DNA of 64,000 nucleotides from an uncultured Bacteroidales bacterium (GTDB lineage Bacteria; Bacteroidota; Bacteroidia; Bacteroidales; Muribaculaceae). The notes under the pieces are model-generated. The model was not told where the DNA came from and made no database searches. It worked only from the letters and a program-made list of their open reading frames with translations. The stretch is from positions 1 through 64,000 of the forward strand of contig UQDU01000008.1 in the NCBI GenBank assembly GCA_900539915.1. The letters run 5' to 3'. The position numbers and the translations under genes were made by a program. Positions 23,187 through 32,473 of this stretch are shown here, one piece after another. Position 1 is the first letter of the stretch. Each line of letters opens with the position of its first letter.

Positions 23187-25727
23187 TTACTTCATGAGTT
23201 TGAGCGAAGCCGCACCCTCGGCGGTGATGACCTTGACCACATAAACGCCGTCAGATGCGCCTGTAAGGTCGGCGGTAGCTGCAGTCGAGGAAGCCACACG
23301 TGCGCCGCTGAGGTCATATACATCAATAGAGCGGATGTCAGAGCCGGCAGTCACCGAGAGGATACCGTTGACCAGAGAAGCCTTGACTGATGAGTCAGAG
23401 CCTTCGGCACGAATATCGTCAATAGAGGAGTTAATAGCACCCACAGTGAATGTCTTGCCATATGTGAGCTGCTTATCAATTCCAGCATTATTACGAGAGA
23501 ACAATGCTGCGCCATATTGCTTTCCTACTTCTAAAGCTGCAGAAGGCTTAGATAATTTGACATTGGTCTCCTGAGCCCATGAGCCGGCAGTAATGTAACA
23601 CATTGGGGTAGCAAGAGCATCAATATTGTAACCGCTGAAATCAGCATTAAATATAAGCAGATACAATGGATAAGCATAATAACCCGACACACATCCTACC
23701 TTATAATCAATGCGGAAGTCATCAAGTACCACATTGTCAGAATTGAGGATAGTCAGTTCGTTGCCTTCTTTGTATGTTTTCAGAACAGTGGTGGTAGGAG
23801 CGGCCTGAACAGTAACAGGAATCAGATTTGAGATAATCAATCCGGCATCAAGGTCAATATATCCGAAATAGCACTCGGCTCCGGCTACATATGCCGAGCT
23901 ACTTTGAATCACAGACAGGTCAAGAGTCAGAGGCATCGAATCACCGGCACGCAAATCCACAACCTGAGTCTGGCAGAGGGCTATTATACTATATTTACCT
24001 TCTTTTTCAATCAAGAAAGCCGGTGTCACAGACTGCATTACCTCGGAGTCATTATTGTTTACAGCCTTTACTTCGGCCTGGAAGCCCTTGCCGTAATAGA
24101 CAGGAGTATTCAAAGCTTCATCCACTAAATCCAATGACAATGGTTTCTCAGGTGCTGTCACAAAGGTGCCGTCAGCCTTTTTCTGGAAAAGGACATAGTC
24201 GGGCTGGCCGATGGGGGCTATGGCACGTGTGTATGTAGAACCGCCGTTGGTAGAGGCTACAGGATATACCTTGTATGTACCGGCAGGGAGAGTTGAGGGG
24301 ATTGTAACCGTTATGACTCTGACACCATAATTGATGCTTGCAGACCAGTTGGCGAGTGTGCCGTATGTGGCAGTAGCTACAAGTTCATCAGAAGTATAGT
24401 CGCAGAACTGCGCAGCGAGAAGCACACTGCTGCCTACGCCTCCATTGTTGCCGAAGAAACTATTAATGGTCAGCTGCTGGCCGGACATCACTGGTGTCAT
24501 GGCCTGGGTGATAGCAAGCTGGAACGGCAGAATCTTGGGTATGCTGCCACCGGCCGGTTTGGCTCCGAGTATGGCACCCTGGTTCTGATTGTAACCGGCC
24601 AGTGAGCCTCCTATACCCTGAGCATCAGGGTCAAGAGCAGTGATGAGGAAGTCGCCGTCAGAGACGCCGCCCCATCCCCAATTGAGATGGAAGTAGCCGT
24701 CACCTGCATAGCCGTCGATGATAAATGAGTGACCGCCGTAGTCGTTACGGCCGGAGTATTGGACCGGACCGACATTCTTAAGGTTGTTATAAAGCATTTC
24801 CTCCCATGTATCTATGTCATAGTATAGACGTGAGTAGAAACGGGTATTGCTGTCATAACCGAAATATGTCTTAAGCGCATTAGCGACCTCGCCGGTCATA
24901 GCACCTGACTCAGGACCATAGCTCATCTCCACAGAGTAGCCGCAAGCCTTCATCAGGGTAGCCACGGCATCGGCCTGAGCATCTGAATAGGCACCTTCAG
25001 CATATACATCGAGCATCTTGTCCCATGCAAAAGTGACAGTGCTGAAGTCCATGGACATTTTCACATCGGTAGAAGGTGCTCCTTCTGCAGTATTCTTAAA
25101 GTCGTCATACTTTGTCCAAGTATAAGAGATTTTTCCCTTGCCTTTGGCCGGATATTCATGGTATTTCATCAGCTGCGCCATAGCAGTTGCGACGCAACCT
25201 GTAGCAGCCTTCATTTTCTCACCATAGTATGTGATTTCGGGAGTATAAAGGTCGTAGGGGTCGCTCTGATTCCACTTGGTAGCACAAAGCGGAGCGATTT
25301 TCGCCCACGAGGCGCGTTGGCTTGTGGCAGTCTCCTTTGTGAGGTCTTTGGAGATGTAGTTGCCGGCAGCCTCGCGCTCGGAAGCCCATGCGATTTCTGC
25401 GGCATAGTTTTCAAGCCATCCGCGGAGGTTTTCGGGCATGTCGTCGGGATTGATAGTGCCTGTGGCAGAGTATCCGAGCACCGGCATCGCCACGTCGTCA
25501 GCAGCAAGAATCATGTAGCCGTTGTCACCTGAATTATCGAAGATATAATAGGCAGGCTGTTTTTTGGCAGTATAGCCGGTCTTGACCAGGCGGCTCTTTG
25601 ACTGGGCTGCGGCCACCTTGGCCGGGACATCACCCTGAGCACGCTGCAACGCCTCCGCAGGTGTAAGCGTACGTGCCCACGCCGGCATGGCGATAAGCAC
25701 CGAAGCTAAAAGTAAGAAATGTTTCAT
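23187..25727 (-). CDS. C10-family (streptopain-like) cysteine protease with type IX sorting tail
   Basis: An 846-residue secreted protease. A signal peptide (ends PAWA) is followed by a Spi-type propeptide with GYMILAADDVAMPVLGYS. The catalytic domain carries the nucleophile in ATGCVATAMAQLMKYH (about residue 180) and the histidine in GGHSFIIDGYAGDGYFHLNW. Long beta-rich regions follow. The end (IDVYDLSGARV, then DGVYVVKV and LKLMK) is a type A sorting domain, which directs the protein to the type IX secretion machinery. It is the second gene of an operon with the lipoprotein upstream. Related proteases in Bacteroides and Prevotella cleave host or bacterial proteins. Confidence 0.92.
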   Translation of the reverse strand: MKHFLLLASVLIAMPAWARTLTPAEALQRAQGDVPAKVAAAQSKSRLVKTGYTAKKQPAYYIFDNSGDNGYMILAADDVAMPVLGYSATGTINPDDMPENLRGWLENYAAEIAWASEREAAGNYISKDLTKETATSQRASWAKIAPLCATKWNQSDPYDLYTPEITYYGEKMKAATGCVATAMAQLMKYHEYPAKGKGKISYTWTKYDDFKNTAEGAPSTDVKMSMDFSTVTFAWDKMLDVYAEGAYSDAQADAVATLMKACGYSVEMSYGPESGAMTGEVANALKTYFGYDSNTRFYSRLYYDIDTWEEMLYNNLKNVGPVQYSGRNDYGGHSFIIDGYAGDGYFHLNWGWGGVSDGDFLITALDPDAQGIGGSLAGYNQNQGAILGAKPAGGSIPKILPFQLAITQAMTPVMSGQQLTINSFFGNNGGVGSSVLLAAQFCDYTSDELVATATYGTLANWSASINYGVRVITVTIPSTLPAGTYKVYPVASTNGGSTYTRAIAPIGQPDYVLFQKKADGTFVTAPEKPLSLDLVDEALNTPVYYGKGFQAEVKAVNNNDSEVMQSVTPAFLIEKEGKYSIIALCQTQVVDLRAGDSMPLTLDLSVIQSSSAYVAGAECYFGYIDLDAGLIISNLIPVTVQAAPTTTVLKTYKEGNELTILNSDNVVLDDFRIDYKVGCVSGYYAYPLYLLIFNADFSGYNIDALATPMCYITAGSWAQETNVKLSKPSAALEVGKQYGAALFSRNNAGIDKQLTYGKTFTVGAINSSIDDIRAEGSDSSVKASLVNGILSVTAGSDIRSIDVYDLSGARVASSTAATADLTGASDGVYVVKVITAEGAASLKLMK

Positions 25728-25763
25728 AAACGATAAGTTATAGTGTATTAGATAAATATGATG

Positions 25764-26297
25764 TTACTTGATGATTTTGCATCCGGGCAATCCTTCGCGG
25801 ATAAGGCGGTTGATGGCTGCCGTGTCGGCCATCTCTACCGGCACCTGCACTATGGCCGATGGACGCGCCCCTGATATTATATGCTTTTTCACCTCTGACG
25901 CCGAAGGTGTCTCGCCCAACCGTGAGTATCCGCTATATTTATAGTCGGTAAACACGCTCTGACGTGTCAACGGCAACGATGACAGCCAGTAACCATCGGC
26001 GAGACGCACTGGCGATGCCTTGACCGACGATGGAGCCGGGATAAACACCATTGCCCCACCCGAAGGTGTCACTGATACAGGGACATTAAGGATGTAGGCA
26101 CTGTCAGCCTTGAAAATGACCGAATAAGCCGGCACATCTATAGTATTGTCGGGATTGATGGGAGACGGCATTTCGGTGATGCCGTCAACCGGCTGCTTGA
26201 TTTCGGTAAGCTGTGGCTGCTGAGTCTGCTTGTTGCTGTGGCAGCTGCATGCGCAAAACGCCATGGCAAGAATCAATAATGAGGTAAAGGTATGCAA
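25764..26297 (-). CDS. Lipoprotein of unknown function, TTG start
   Basis: A 177-residue protein. A signal peptide with lipobox AFCACSC sits at the front, but the only start giving a full signal is TTG at 26297: an in-frame stop lies three codons upstream and the first ATG (26264) would leave too little. The body (VPAYSVIFKADSAYILNVPV, PSGGAMVFIPAPS and YSRLGETPS) shows no family I know. It lies 36 bases ahead of the C10 protease, and could be its partner or inhibitor, which is a guess from position only. Confidence 0.65.
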   Translation of the reverse strand: MHTFTSLLILAMAFCACSCHSNKQTQQPQLTEIKQPVDGITEMPSPINPDNTIDVPAYSVIFKADSAYILNVPVSVTPSGGAMVFIPAPSSVKASPVRLADGYWLSSLPLTRQSVFTDYKYSGYSRLGETPSASEVKKHIISGARPSAIVQVPVEMADTAAINRLIREGLPGCKIIK

Positions 26298-26347
26298 GGT
26301 AATCTAGTTTTTTAGCAATTTTGACATCTTATCAGAGAGTGACAATC

Positions 26348-26356
26348 GCAAATATA
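26348..26356 (-). promoter_or_regulatory. Promoter of the lipoprotein/C10 protease operon
   Basis: TATATTTGC on the minus strand. The predicted start is about 26341, 44 bases before the TTG start codon. A TTA lies at the -33 position. Confidence 0.6.
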
Positions 26357-26545
26357 GCGATAATTTCATATTTTTTAATCTTTTTGATGCATTTTTCAGC
26401 AAAAATGTATCGGAAAGCAATATTAAACATTATATCCCATCATTCATTGCCGTGAGGATGGGATATAATATCCAAACAGTAGGACTGCAACATGGTGCAG
26501 TGCCACTGATTTAAGCAGCCGTAAATGCTTTACTGGCGCTCCTTT

Positions 26546-26663
26546 GTAGTAGAGACATGCCATGGCATGTTCCTACTGCAATGAGTCCTGACAGTCAACC
26601 AAAATCAGGAAAACACATACATTCCTTAAGTCAGTGACATTGTGCCATGGCATGTCTCTACTA
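26546..26663. repeat. Interspersed palindromic repeats, copies 2 and 3
   Basis: Copy 2 (26546-26579) contains ACATGCCATGGCATGT with flanking TAGAGA and TCCTACTGC. Copy 3 (26624-26663) reads CCTTAAGTCAGTGACATTGT then GCCATGGCATGTCTCTACT, an inverse-oriented relative of the unit at 22252. A G9 run lies nearby at 26717-26725. The stretch 26298-26733 holds no gene. Confidence 0.65.
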
Positions 26664-26733
26664 TAATGAAAGCATCCGCAAAACAGCGGATGGCCGTCTT
26701 GCGGATGCAGTGTATCGGGGGGGGGAAAGATGG

Positions 26734-27027
26734 TTATTTGGCTTTGAGTTTGCGCTCGAGCTGACGCTCTATGGCATCAAGACCGAGGTCTATGGCCTCC
26801 TCGAAAGTATCGGCAATCTTTGTGGCTACGAAATCCTCATACTGGGGCACAGTGACCTTGATGGTGGCTTCCTTGTTCATCGATGTCTCCGGTTTTACCA
26901 CTTTGAGCGTGTAGTCAAAGATGGAGATTGACGGATAGCGGCGCAGGAGCTTGTCGGATTTCTTGTTGATGAACTCTTCGAGAGCTGCCGATGTCTCAAA
27001 ATGGATTGCTTTAATGTTAACTTCCAT
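26734..27027 (-). CDS. hpf: Ribosome hibernation promoting factor, short form
   Basis: A 97-residue HPF/RaiA-type protein that binds the decoding centre of idle ribosomes and stabilises them in stationary phase. VNIKAIHFETSAALEEFINKKSDKL matches the start of the family, and AIDLGLDAIERQLERKLKAK the end. It lacks the C-terminal dimerisation domain of long HPFs. It overlaps the recombinase upstream by 11 bases, so the two are cotranscribed. Confidence 0.92.
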   Translation of the reverse strand: MEVNIKAIHFETSAALEEFINKKSDKLLRRYPSISIFDYTLKVVKPETSMNKEATIKVTVPQYEDFVATKIADTFEEAIDLGLDAIERQLERKLKAK

Positions 27028-27961
27028 GGTTTAGTTCTCCTTTCTTGGTAAAGGCGCGCGGATGCGCTTGTTGATAAATATGTTGTAGATCTCTGTGAGA
27101 GAGGTGGGTATATATCTGTGTAGTGGCGAGAGACTCATGGCCGAGCAACTGCCTGACCGCCGTAAGGTCAGCACCGTGGTTGAGGAGGTCTGTGGCGCAT
27201 GAATGGCGCATCACGTGGGGAGAGAGACGGGAGGCATGGACTTTGCCGTCAAGCCCTCTGTTGACCACCGACCACACGAGCTGGCGGTATAATGGCTGGC
27301 CGTCGGCGCGGACAAACAGGGTATCAGTGGCAGAGAGGCCGGTCGTCTCCTGTCGCAATGCCCTGTAACGGTCTATGACCTCCGACAATTCAGCCCCGAA
27401 AGGTATGATACGGTCTTTGTTACGTTTGCCGTGGACTTTCATCTCTCCGCGCACGGTGTCAACATAGGCGTCCTCCAGATCGACAAGTTCGCTGCACCGC
27501 ATGCCGGTGGTGTAGAGCATCAGCAATATCAGATGGTCACGCACGGCGATGAAATCGTCTGCAGCAACCTCATCATCAAGCACATGCTTCATCTCCAACT
27601 CGCGGATATGCACCGGCAGAGGCTTGGATAGTTTGGGCAAAATCAGTTCGGCCGCAGGATTAGACTGACGCCCGTGTTTCTCGACCAGATAACCGAAAAA
27701 CGCACGGAGGGCCTGCACTTTAAGCCGTATGGAGGTAGGTTTGAGGTTGCGCCGGCCCAGAGCGAGCACCCATTGGCGCAACTGATGCACCGACACTTCC
27801 GAGAAGTCATCAGCCGCAGCATCCTCAGCCGAGAGTCCCGACTCAGCCCTGCGGAACTCCAGCCACTGGGCCAGATGCGCCTCATAGGCCTCTACCGTCA
27901 GGGGCGAGTAGCGGAGCTCATGCCGCAGGTGATTAAGAAATTCCTGGATCAGACGATTCAT
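27017..27961 (-). CDS. xerC: XerC-type tyrosine recombinase
   Basis: A 314-residue site-specific recombinase. Residues about 1-90 form the core-binding domain (NHLRHELRYSPLTVEAYEAHL). The catalytic set is visible: Arg in TTGMRCSELV, Lys in VHGKRNKDRIIP, the His-x-x-Arg of SPHVMRHSC, the His in LGHESL and the nucleophile in TTQIYTHLS. Size, sequence and the neighbour hpf fit the chromosomal Xer enzyme that resolves dimers, rather than a phage integrase. The subtype cannot be proven without a tree. Confidence 0.88.
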   Translation of the reverse strand: MNRLIQEFLNHLRHELRYSPLTVEAYEAHLAQWLEFRRAESGLSAEDAAADDFSEVSVHQLRQWVLALGRRNLKPTSIRLKVQALRAFFGYLVEKHGRQSNPAAELILPKLSKPLPVHIRELEMKHVLDDEVAADDFIAVRDHLILLMLYTTGMRCSELVDLEDAYVDTVRGEMKVHGKRNKDRIIPFGAELSEVIDRYRALRQETTGLSATDTLFVRADGQPLYRQLVWSVVNRGLDGKVHASRLSPHVMRHSCATDLLNHGADLTAVRQLLGHESLATTQIYTHLSHRDLQHIYQQAHPRAFTKKGELNHGS

Positions 27962-28034
27962 AAGCAGAAGTGTTCAAAAGCGAATTTACCTTAAAGGTTG
28001 TGATTTTCCAAATAAATGGTGTGTGAAAATTTAT

Positions 28035-28043
28035 TAATTTTGC
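28035..28043 (+). promoter_or_regulatory. Promoter element of the YgbA-type gene
   Basis: TAATTTTGC ends only three bases before the ATG at 28047. The usual spacing puts the transcript start at or next to that ATG, implying a leaderless message. Confidence 0.5.
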
Positions 28044-28046
28044 ATT

Positions 28047-28379
28047 ATGAAAAATTCAGCACGGCTGACAGGACGGATATCGCGCGAAAAACGCACCGTA
28101 AGCGCAATGATAAAGCTCTATTGCCGCAAGCATCACCACGCGAGCGGAGCCGCCGCTCCCCGGTGTGACTGCCGGACTCTTGAGCAATATGCCCACGCCC
28201 GGCTCGAACGATGTCCGCTGGCATCCAGCAAGCCATCGTGCCGAAGGTGCACCATTCACTGCTATAACCCTACGATGAGGGAGCAGATGCGCAAAGTGAT
28301 GCGATGGAGCGGACCGCGGATGCTTTGGCACCATCCGCTGATGGCTCTGCGGCATCTGTGGGACGAACGTCGCCGATAA
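28047..28379 (+). CDS. YgbA-type nitrous oxide-stimulated promoter family protein
   Basis: A 110-residue cysteine-rich protein. RISREKRTVSAMIKLYCRKHH, the cysteine sets CDC and CPLASSKPSCRRCTIHCY, and MREQMRKVMRWSGPRMLWHHPL match the YgbA family, a protein linked to nitrosative stress in enterobacteria, where its exact function remains unclear. The cysteines may bind a metal. Start at 28047 is preferred because the consensus promoter lies directly before it. Confidence 0.8.
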   Translation: MKNSARLTGRISREKRTVSAMIKLYCRKHHHASGAAAPRCDCRTLEQYAHARLERCPLASSKPSCRRCTIHCYNPTMREQMRKVMRWSGPRMLWHHPLMALRHLWDERRR

Positions 28380-28444
28380 TCCTGCTTCATATCGTATCAT
28401 ACATTTATAACCGCCACGACGGCGGCAACGTTCATCATCGTCAG

Positions 28445-28487
28445 CAAAAAAGGTGACGCACACCCTCATATGGGTCATGCGTCACCT
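28445..28487 (-). terminator. Terminator of the EF-G2 gene
   Basis: On the minus strand AGGTGACGCA pairs with TGCGTCACCT and is followed by TTTTTTGC. It lies about 75 bases past the EF-G stop. Confidence 0.8.
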
Positions 28488-28559
28488 GCAAGCTGGGAAT
28501 GGAAGTTAATCGACATGTGACAGCCTCAGTGCGGTCACATGCCGATGGGATTAGGCTGA

Positions 28560-30719
28560 TTATTCGTCAGCCTGATGCTTTTCGGCATATGCCTTGAGGA
28601 GCTTCTCTTGCACATCGGAGGGAACAAGCTCGTAGCTGGCAAATTTCATGGTGAAAGACGAGCGGCCGCCTGTGATAGAGCTAAGGGCGGTAGAGTAGCT
28701 CGACATCTCCTTGAGAGGCACCTTGGCACTGATTTTCTCAAAACCGTTTTCGCTCGACATACCCATGATGATGGCACGGCGTCCCTGCAGGTCGCTCATG
28801 ACATCGCCCATGACATCGGCCGGCACCATGACATCCACGTCATAGACAGGTTCGAGAATCTTGGGACCCGAATTGCGGAACGCTTCGCTGAACGCATTGC
28901 GTCCGGCCAGACGGAACGAGATTTCATTGGAATCAACCGGGTGCATCTTGCCGTCGTAGATACATACGCGCACGTCACGGGCATAGCTGCCGGTCAGAGG
29001 CCCCTGCTCCATGCGGTCCATGAGTCCCTTGACTATGGCAGGGATGAAACGGGCATCAATGGCACCGCCGACGATACAGTTGCACACCACGAGTTTTCCA
29101 CCCCAATCGAGAGGTATCTCCTGGGTATCACGGACATTCATCTTGAACTCCTGGTTGCCGAATCGGTAGGTGTCAGGAGCCGGCATGCCCTCGGTGTAGG
29201 GCTCTACTATCAGATGCACTTCACCAAACTGACCGGCACCGCCGCTCTGCTTCTTGTGGCGGTAGTCAGCACGAGCCGCCTTGGTGATGGTCTCACGATA
29301 AGGTATCTTAGGCTCCTCAAACACGATGGGAAGTTTGTCGTTGTTTTCGACACGCCATTTGAGTGTGCGGAGATGGAACTCGCCCTGGCCTTTGAGTATG
29401 GTCTGCTTAAGTTCTTTTGACTGCTCGATGATCCATGTGGGGTCCTCTTCGTGCATGCGCTGGAGTATGCCGGCAAGTTTCTCGGCATCGCTCTCGGTCA
29501 CAGGACGCACGGCACGCGAATACTTAGGCTCGGGATACTTGATGAAGTCAAAGCGGTATTCGCAGCCCTTGGCATTGAGGGTGTTGCCTGTGCGGACATC
29601 CTTGAGCTTGACTGTCGCACCTATGTCACCGGCACAGAGCTTATCGACCGGAGTCTTGATCTGTCCGCAGACACAGTAAATCTGAGCCAGACGCTCCTTG
29701 GAGCCACGGTCCATGTTGTCAAGGTCATCACCGGCCTTGAGCGTGCCCGACATCACCTTGAAATAGCTGACTTCACCGATATGCGGCTCTACGGTGGTCT
29801 TGAATACATAGAGGCTCAGTGGCCCGTTGCTATCGGGACGCACCTCCTCGCCTTCGGTATTGACAGGAGCCGGCATATCCTCTACGAAAGGTACCACATT
29901 GCCAAGGAATTCCATCATGCGGCGCACACCCATATCCTTGAGTGCGCTGACACAGAACACCGGGAATATCGACCTGTCTATCAAGCCCTTGCGTATGCCT
30001 TCACGCATCTCATCCTCAGTAAGATGTCCCTGCTCGAAAAATTTCTCCATGAGGGTCTCGTCATTTTCGGCAGCGGCTTCCACTAACTGCTGATGGAGCC
30101 CGCGGGCATGTTCAAGCTGGTCTTCCGGTATATCTTCTATCACAGGCACTCCGCCATCGGGACCCCATGAATACTTCTTCATCAACAGCACGTCGATAAA
30201 CGAGTTGAATCCGGCGCCGCTCTGCAGAGGATACTGTATGGCTATCACCTTCTTGCCGAAGATTTCACGCATCTGCTCGATGACGTTCTCGTAATCGGCC
30301 TTCTCGCCGTCAAGCTGGTTGATGGCGAAGATGACGGGCTTCTTAAGCGCAGCCGTGGTGCGGAATATATTCTGCGTACCCACTTCCACTCCATACTGGG
30401 CATTTACGAGGATTACACCGGTATCGGTGACATTGAGGGCTGTGATGGCGTTGCCTACAAAGTCGTCGCCTCCGGGACAGTCAATCACATTGAGCTTCTT
30501 GTTGAGAAACTCGGCATAGAACACAGTAGAAAAAACGGAGTAACCATATTCCTTCTCAACAGGGAAATAGTCACTCACGGTGTTTTTGGCATCGATGGTG
30601 CCGCGGCGTTTTATCACTCCACACTCATAGAGCATCGACTCTGTGAGTGTGGTTTTTCCAGAGCCCTTGCCTCCAAGCAGGGCGATGTTTTTGATTTCGT
30701 TAGTGGGATAGACCTTCAT
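28560..30719 (-). CDS. Elongation factor G paralog (EF-G2 type, degenerate GTPase)
   Basis: A 719-residue EF-G homolog with all five domains, including the C-terminal IV-V part (GSYARDVRVCIYDG and GRRAIIMGM). The ATP/GTP loop is kept (GGKGSGKT, 16-23) but other G motifs depart from EF-G: DTPGH is here DCPGG (80-84), losing the catalytic histidine, switch I lacks RGITI, and NKxD reads NQLD. This fits the EF-G2 subgroup known from Bacteroides, which translocates without GTP hydrolysis and is needed in starvation. Assignment rests on motif reading. Confidence 0.88.
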   Translation of the reverse strand: MKVYPTNEIKNIALLGGKGSGKTTLTESMLYECGVIKRRGTIDAKNTVSDYFPVEKEYGYSVFSTVFYAEFLNKKLNVIDCPGGDDFVGNAITALNVTDTGVILVNAQYGVEVGTQNIFRTTAALKKPVIFAINQLDGEKADYENVIEQMREIFGKKVIAIQYPLQSGAGFNSFIDVLLMKKYSWGPDGGVPVIEDIPEDQLEHARGLHQQLVEAAAENDETLMEKFFEQGHLTEDEMREGIRKGLIDRSIFPVFCVSALKDMGVRRMMEFLGNVVPFVEDMPAPVNTEGEEVRPDSNGPLSLYVFKTTVEPHIGEVSYFKVMSGTLKAGDDLDNMDRGSKERLAQIYCVCGQIKTPVDKLCAGDIGATVKLKDVRTGNTLNAKGCEYRFDFIKYPEPKYSRAVRPVTESDAEKLAGILQRMHEEDPTWIIEQSKELKQTILKGQGEFHLRTLKWRVENNDKLPIVFEEPKIPYRETITKAARADYRHKKQSGGAGQFGEVHLIVEPYTEGMPAPDTYRFGNQEFKMNVRDTQEIPLDWGGKLVVCNCIVGGAIDARFIPAIVKGLMDRMEQGPLTGSYARDVRVCIYDGKMHPVDSNEISFRLAGRNAFSEAFRNSGPKILEPVYDVDVMVPADVMGDVMSDLQGRRAIIMGMSSENGFEKISAKVPLKEMSSYSTALSSITGGRSSFTMKFASYELVPSDVQEKLLKAYAEKHQADE

Positions 30720-30906
30720 GGTGTTAAGGTATTAAATATTGGTAAGAAATGTATGGTTACTGGCTCATGTAGATGAACTGAGCGCAAAATAGTAAAAAAA
30801 ATCGTCAAATGCATCAAAAAACAGATGTTTTCCAACACATTTTGACGATTATTGATATTTTGCTGCAATTTAGGTCCTACCAGACTGCCTGTTTCCACCG
30901 CTCCGG

Positions 30907-31576
30907 CTATGCCCGGCATATCACATCAATCAGTTTCGGAGCCCACAGATTCTTAAACCAAGTCAATCCCCAGGATGCAACCCAGAGCCCTATGAAACAT
31001 ATCGTATACATCAGCAACGACTGAGCCAACGGATGCGATTGGTAGAACAGGCTCTGGAAAGCATACAGCGCATCCTCGCCAAATCTTCCATCCTGAAGCA
31101 AATAGCAGCCAACTGAAGCCGCCATAGATGCAATAACCCATGGCTATAACCACTATGGTGCGTAGTTGCGCCTTTGTGGCATGCTTCAACCCGAGATTGA
31201 TTACAGGAGCAAATATATACAGCACCAGATAGCAACTTATAAACCAATACTTCTTAAACGGATGTATAAGCACCCGTACCATTCCTGTCAGATCAGAGGC
31301 ATCAAAACCGTGCTGATACCATCCGAACCCACACTTCAGCAGGAAATCAACCATTGCGAACAGAAACAGCGTTATAAGAAGCGACAGAAACGAACGCCAA
31401 CGTACCTTAATGCCGTAGAACCCCGAAATCAGGACAAACAGATTAACTCCATAAAACACAAACGCATTTTGCCAACCAAGCCCTTCTTCCATAAATCTAA
31501 CAGAGTATGGCGAACCGTGCACCACAAAATGATGGATAAGTATCATTGACATGGCCACAATGCGCAGCAGCTCCAT
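30907..31576 (-). pseudogene. Acyltransferase-3 membrane protein remnant
   Basis: The start (MELLRIVAMSMILIHHFVVHG and NLFVLISGFYGI) is a standard acyltransferase-3 N-terminus with the essential first-helix histidine. After KYWFISCYLVLYIFAPVINLG the frame drifts, and a second frame (30907-31125) gives a plausible C-terminal end, SLLMYTICFIGLWVASWGLT. The total is only about 220 residues against about 350 for the family, so an internal deletion and a frameshift have occurred. It is not expected to function. Confidence 0.7.
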
Positions 31577-31639
31577 CTGGCTGTCTCGCAGCTTTAGCTT
31601 TTGGGACGGTTGTTTATCCCCTTAAATGATTGAGTATCA

Positions 31640-32407
31640 TTATTTTGCACCATTGAATACAAGTTGTGTGTTATTGCGACGGATAATGCCTGTGAATATA
31701 CGGCCCGAGGCGACACCAAGACGACGAGCCGAGAAATATGTCTGAGGATTGCAACGTGTACAGCCTACAGGACCTTGGATGGAGGATGCCGGAATACCAC
31801 CCTTTATCAATAAATCACGGACATAGCCTGACAAATCTACATGAGGTCTGGCACCACTTGCCTTGTCAACAAATTTGTCAGGGAACAAGGCTGCAACCTC
31901 ATCACCGACCTCAAAGCAGTCACGGCAAATACAAGGACCTATAAGAGCCTTCATATCAGAGGCAACGGCCCCACGCTCAAGCATGGAGGCTACCGTATTG
32001 TTAATTATACCGGCCAAGGCTCCACGCCACCCGGCATGTGCGGCAGCAATCATGCCTGAGTTGCTATCAGCAATCACCACCGGGACACAGTCAGCAGTGG
32101 ATACACCTATGGCCACATCAGACAGTCCTGTGACCACGGCATCGACATCAACAAGAGATGAAGGGCCTCCGATCAGCACAGCTACATCAGCCGAATGAAT
32201 CTGACGCGGGACAACGAGGTTGGCAACCGGTATGCCAAGCCGACGGCATACCTCAGCCCGGGAATCCCTGACATGGCCCGGGTCATCACCCACATAATGG
32301 CACATGTTGACCGATGAATATGTATCGCCATCTGTGGCGACTCCGCGAGTGACCACAAAAGCCTCAATATCGGCTGTAAGGGGGTAAAAGCTGATTATAT
32401 CCTCCAT
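31640..32407 (-). CDS. pgeF: Peptidoglycan editing factor PgeF (YfiH family)
   Basis: A 255-residue cytoplasmic protein of the YfiH/DUF152 family, once called polyphenol oxidase. Signature motifs are VPRQIHSADV, STADCVPVVI, AAHAGWRG and GPCICRDCFEVG, with the histidine and cysteine metal ligands intact. In E. coli the homolog cleaves misincorporated L-Ser from the muropeptide precursor, and homologs have nucleoside phosphorylase activity in vitro. The promoter element lies immediately before the ATG. Confidence 0.9.
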   Translation of the reverse strand: MEDIISFYPLTADIEAFVVTRGVATDGDTYSSVNMCHYVGDDPGHVRDSRAEVCRRLGIPVANLVVPRQIHSADVAVLIGGPSSLVDVDAVVTGLSDVAIGVSTADCVPVVIADSNSGMIAAAHAGWRGALAGIINNTVASMLERGAVASDMKALIGPCICRDCFEVGDEVAALFPDKFVDKASGARPHVDLSGYVRDLLIKGGIPASSIQGPVGCTRCNPQTYFSARRLGVASGRIFTGIIRRNNTQLVFNGAK

Positions 32408-32414
32408 TGCAGCT

Positions 32415-32423
32415 GCAAAGTTA
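32415..32423 (-). promoter_or_regulatory. Promoter element of pgeF
   Basis: TAACTTTGC on the minus strand, eight bases before the pgeF ATG at 32407. This predicts a leaderless or nearly leaderless mRNA. Confidence 0.6.
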
Positions 32424-32435
32424 AAGATTTTTGGG

Positions 32436-32443
32436 TATATTTG
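32436..32443 (+). promoter_or_regulatory. -7 promoter element of the second GNAT gene
   Basis: TATATTTG matches TAnnTTTG. The predicted start near 32450 leaves about 24 bases to the ATG. It is divergent from the pgeF promoter. Confidence 0.45.
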
Positions 32444-32473
32444 TAATTTAATACATCATCTCATATTACGATT

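Noticed and set aside
27017..27961. Phage or conjugative integrase
   Set aside because: Size, motif set, neighbour hpf and the absence of other mobile genes favour a housekeeping XerC-type recombinase.
30783..30795. Promoter candidate before EF-G2 (TATTTTGC)
   Set aside because: One T short of the consensus and without a -33 element, so support is too weak.
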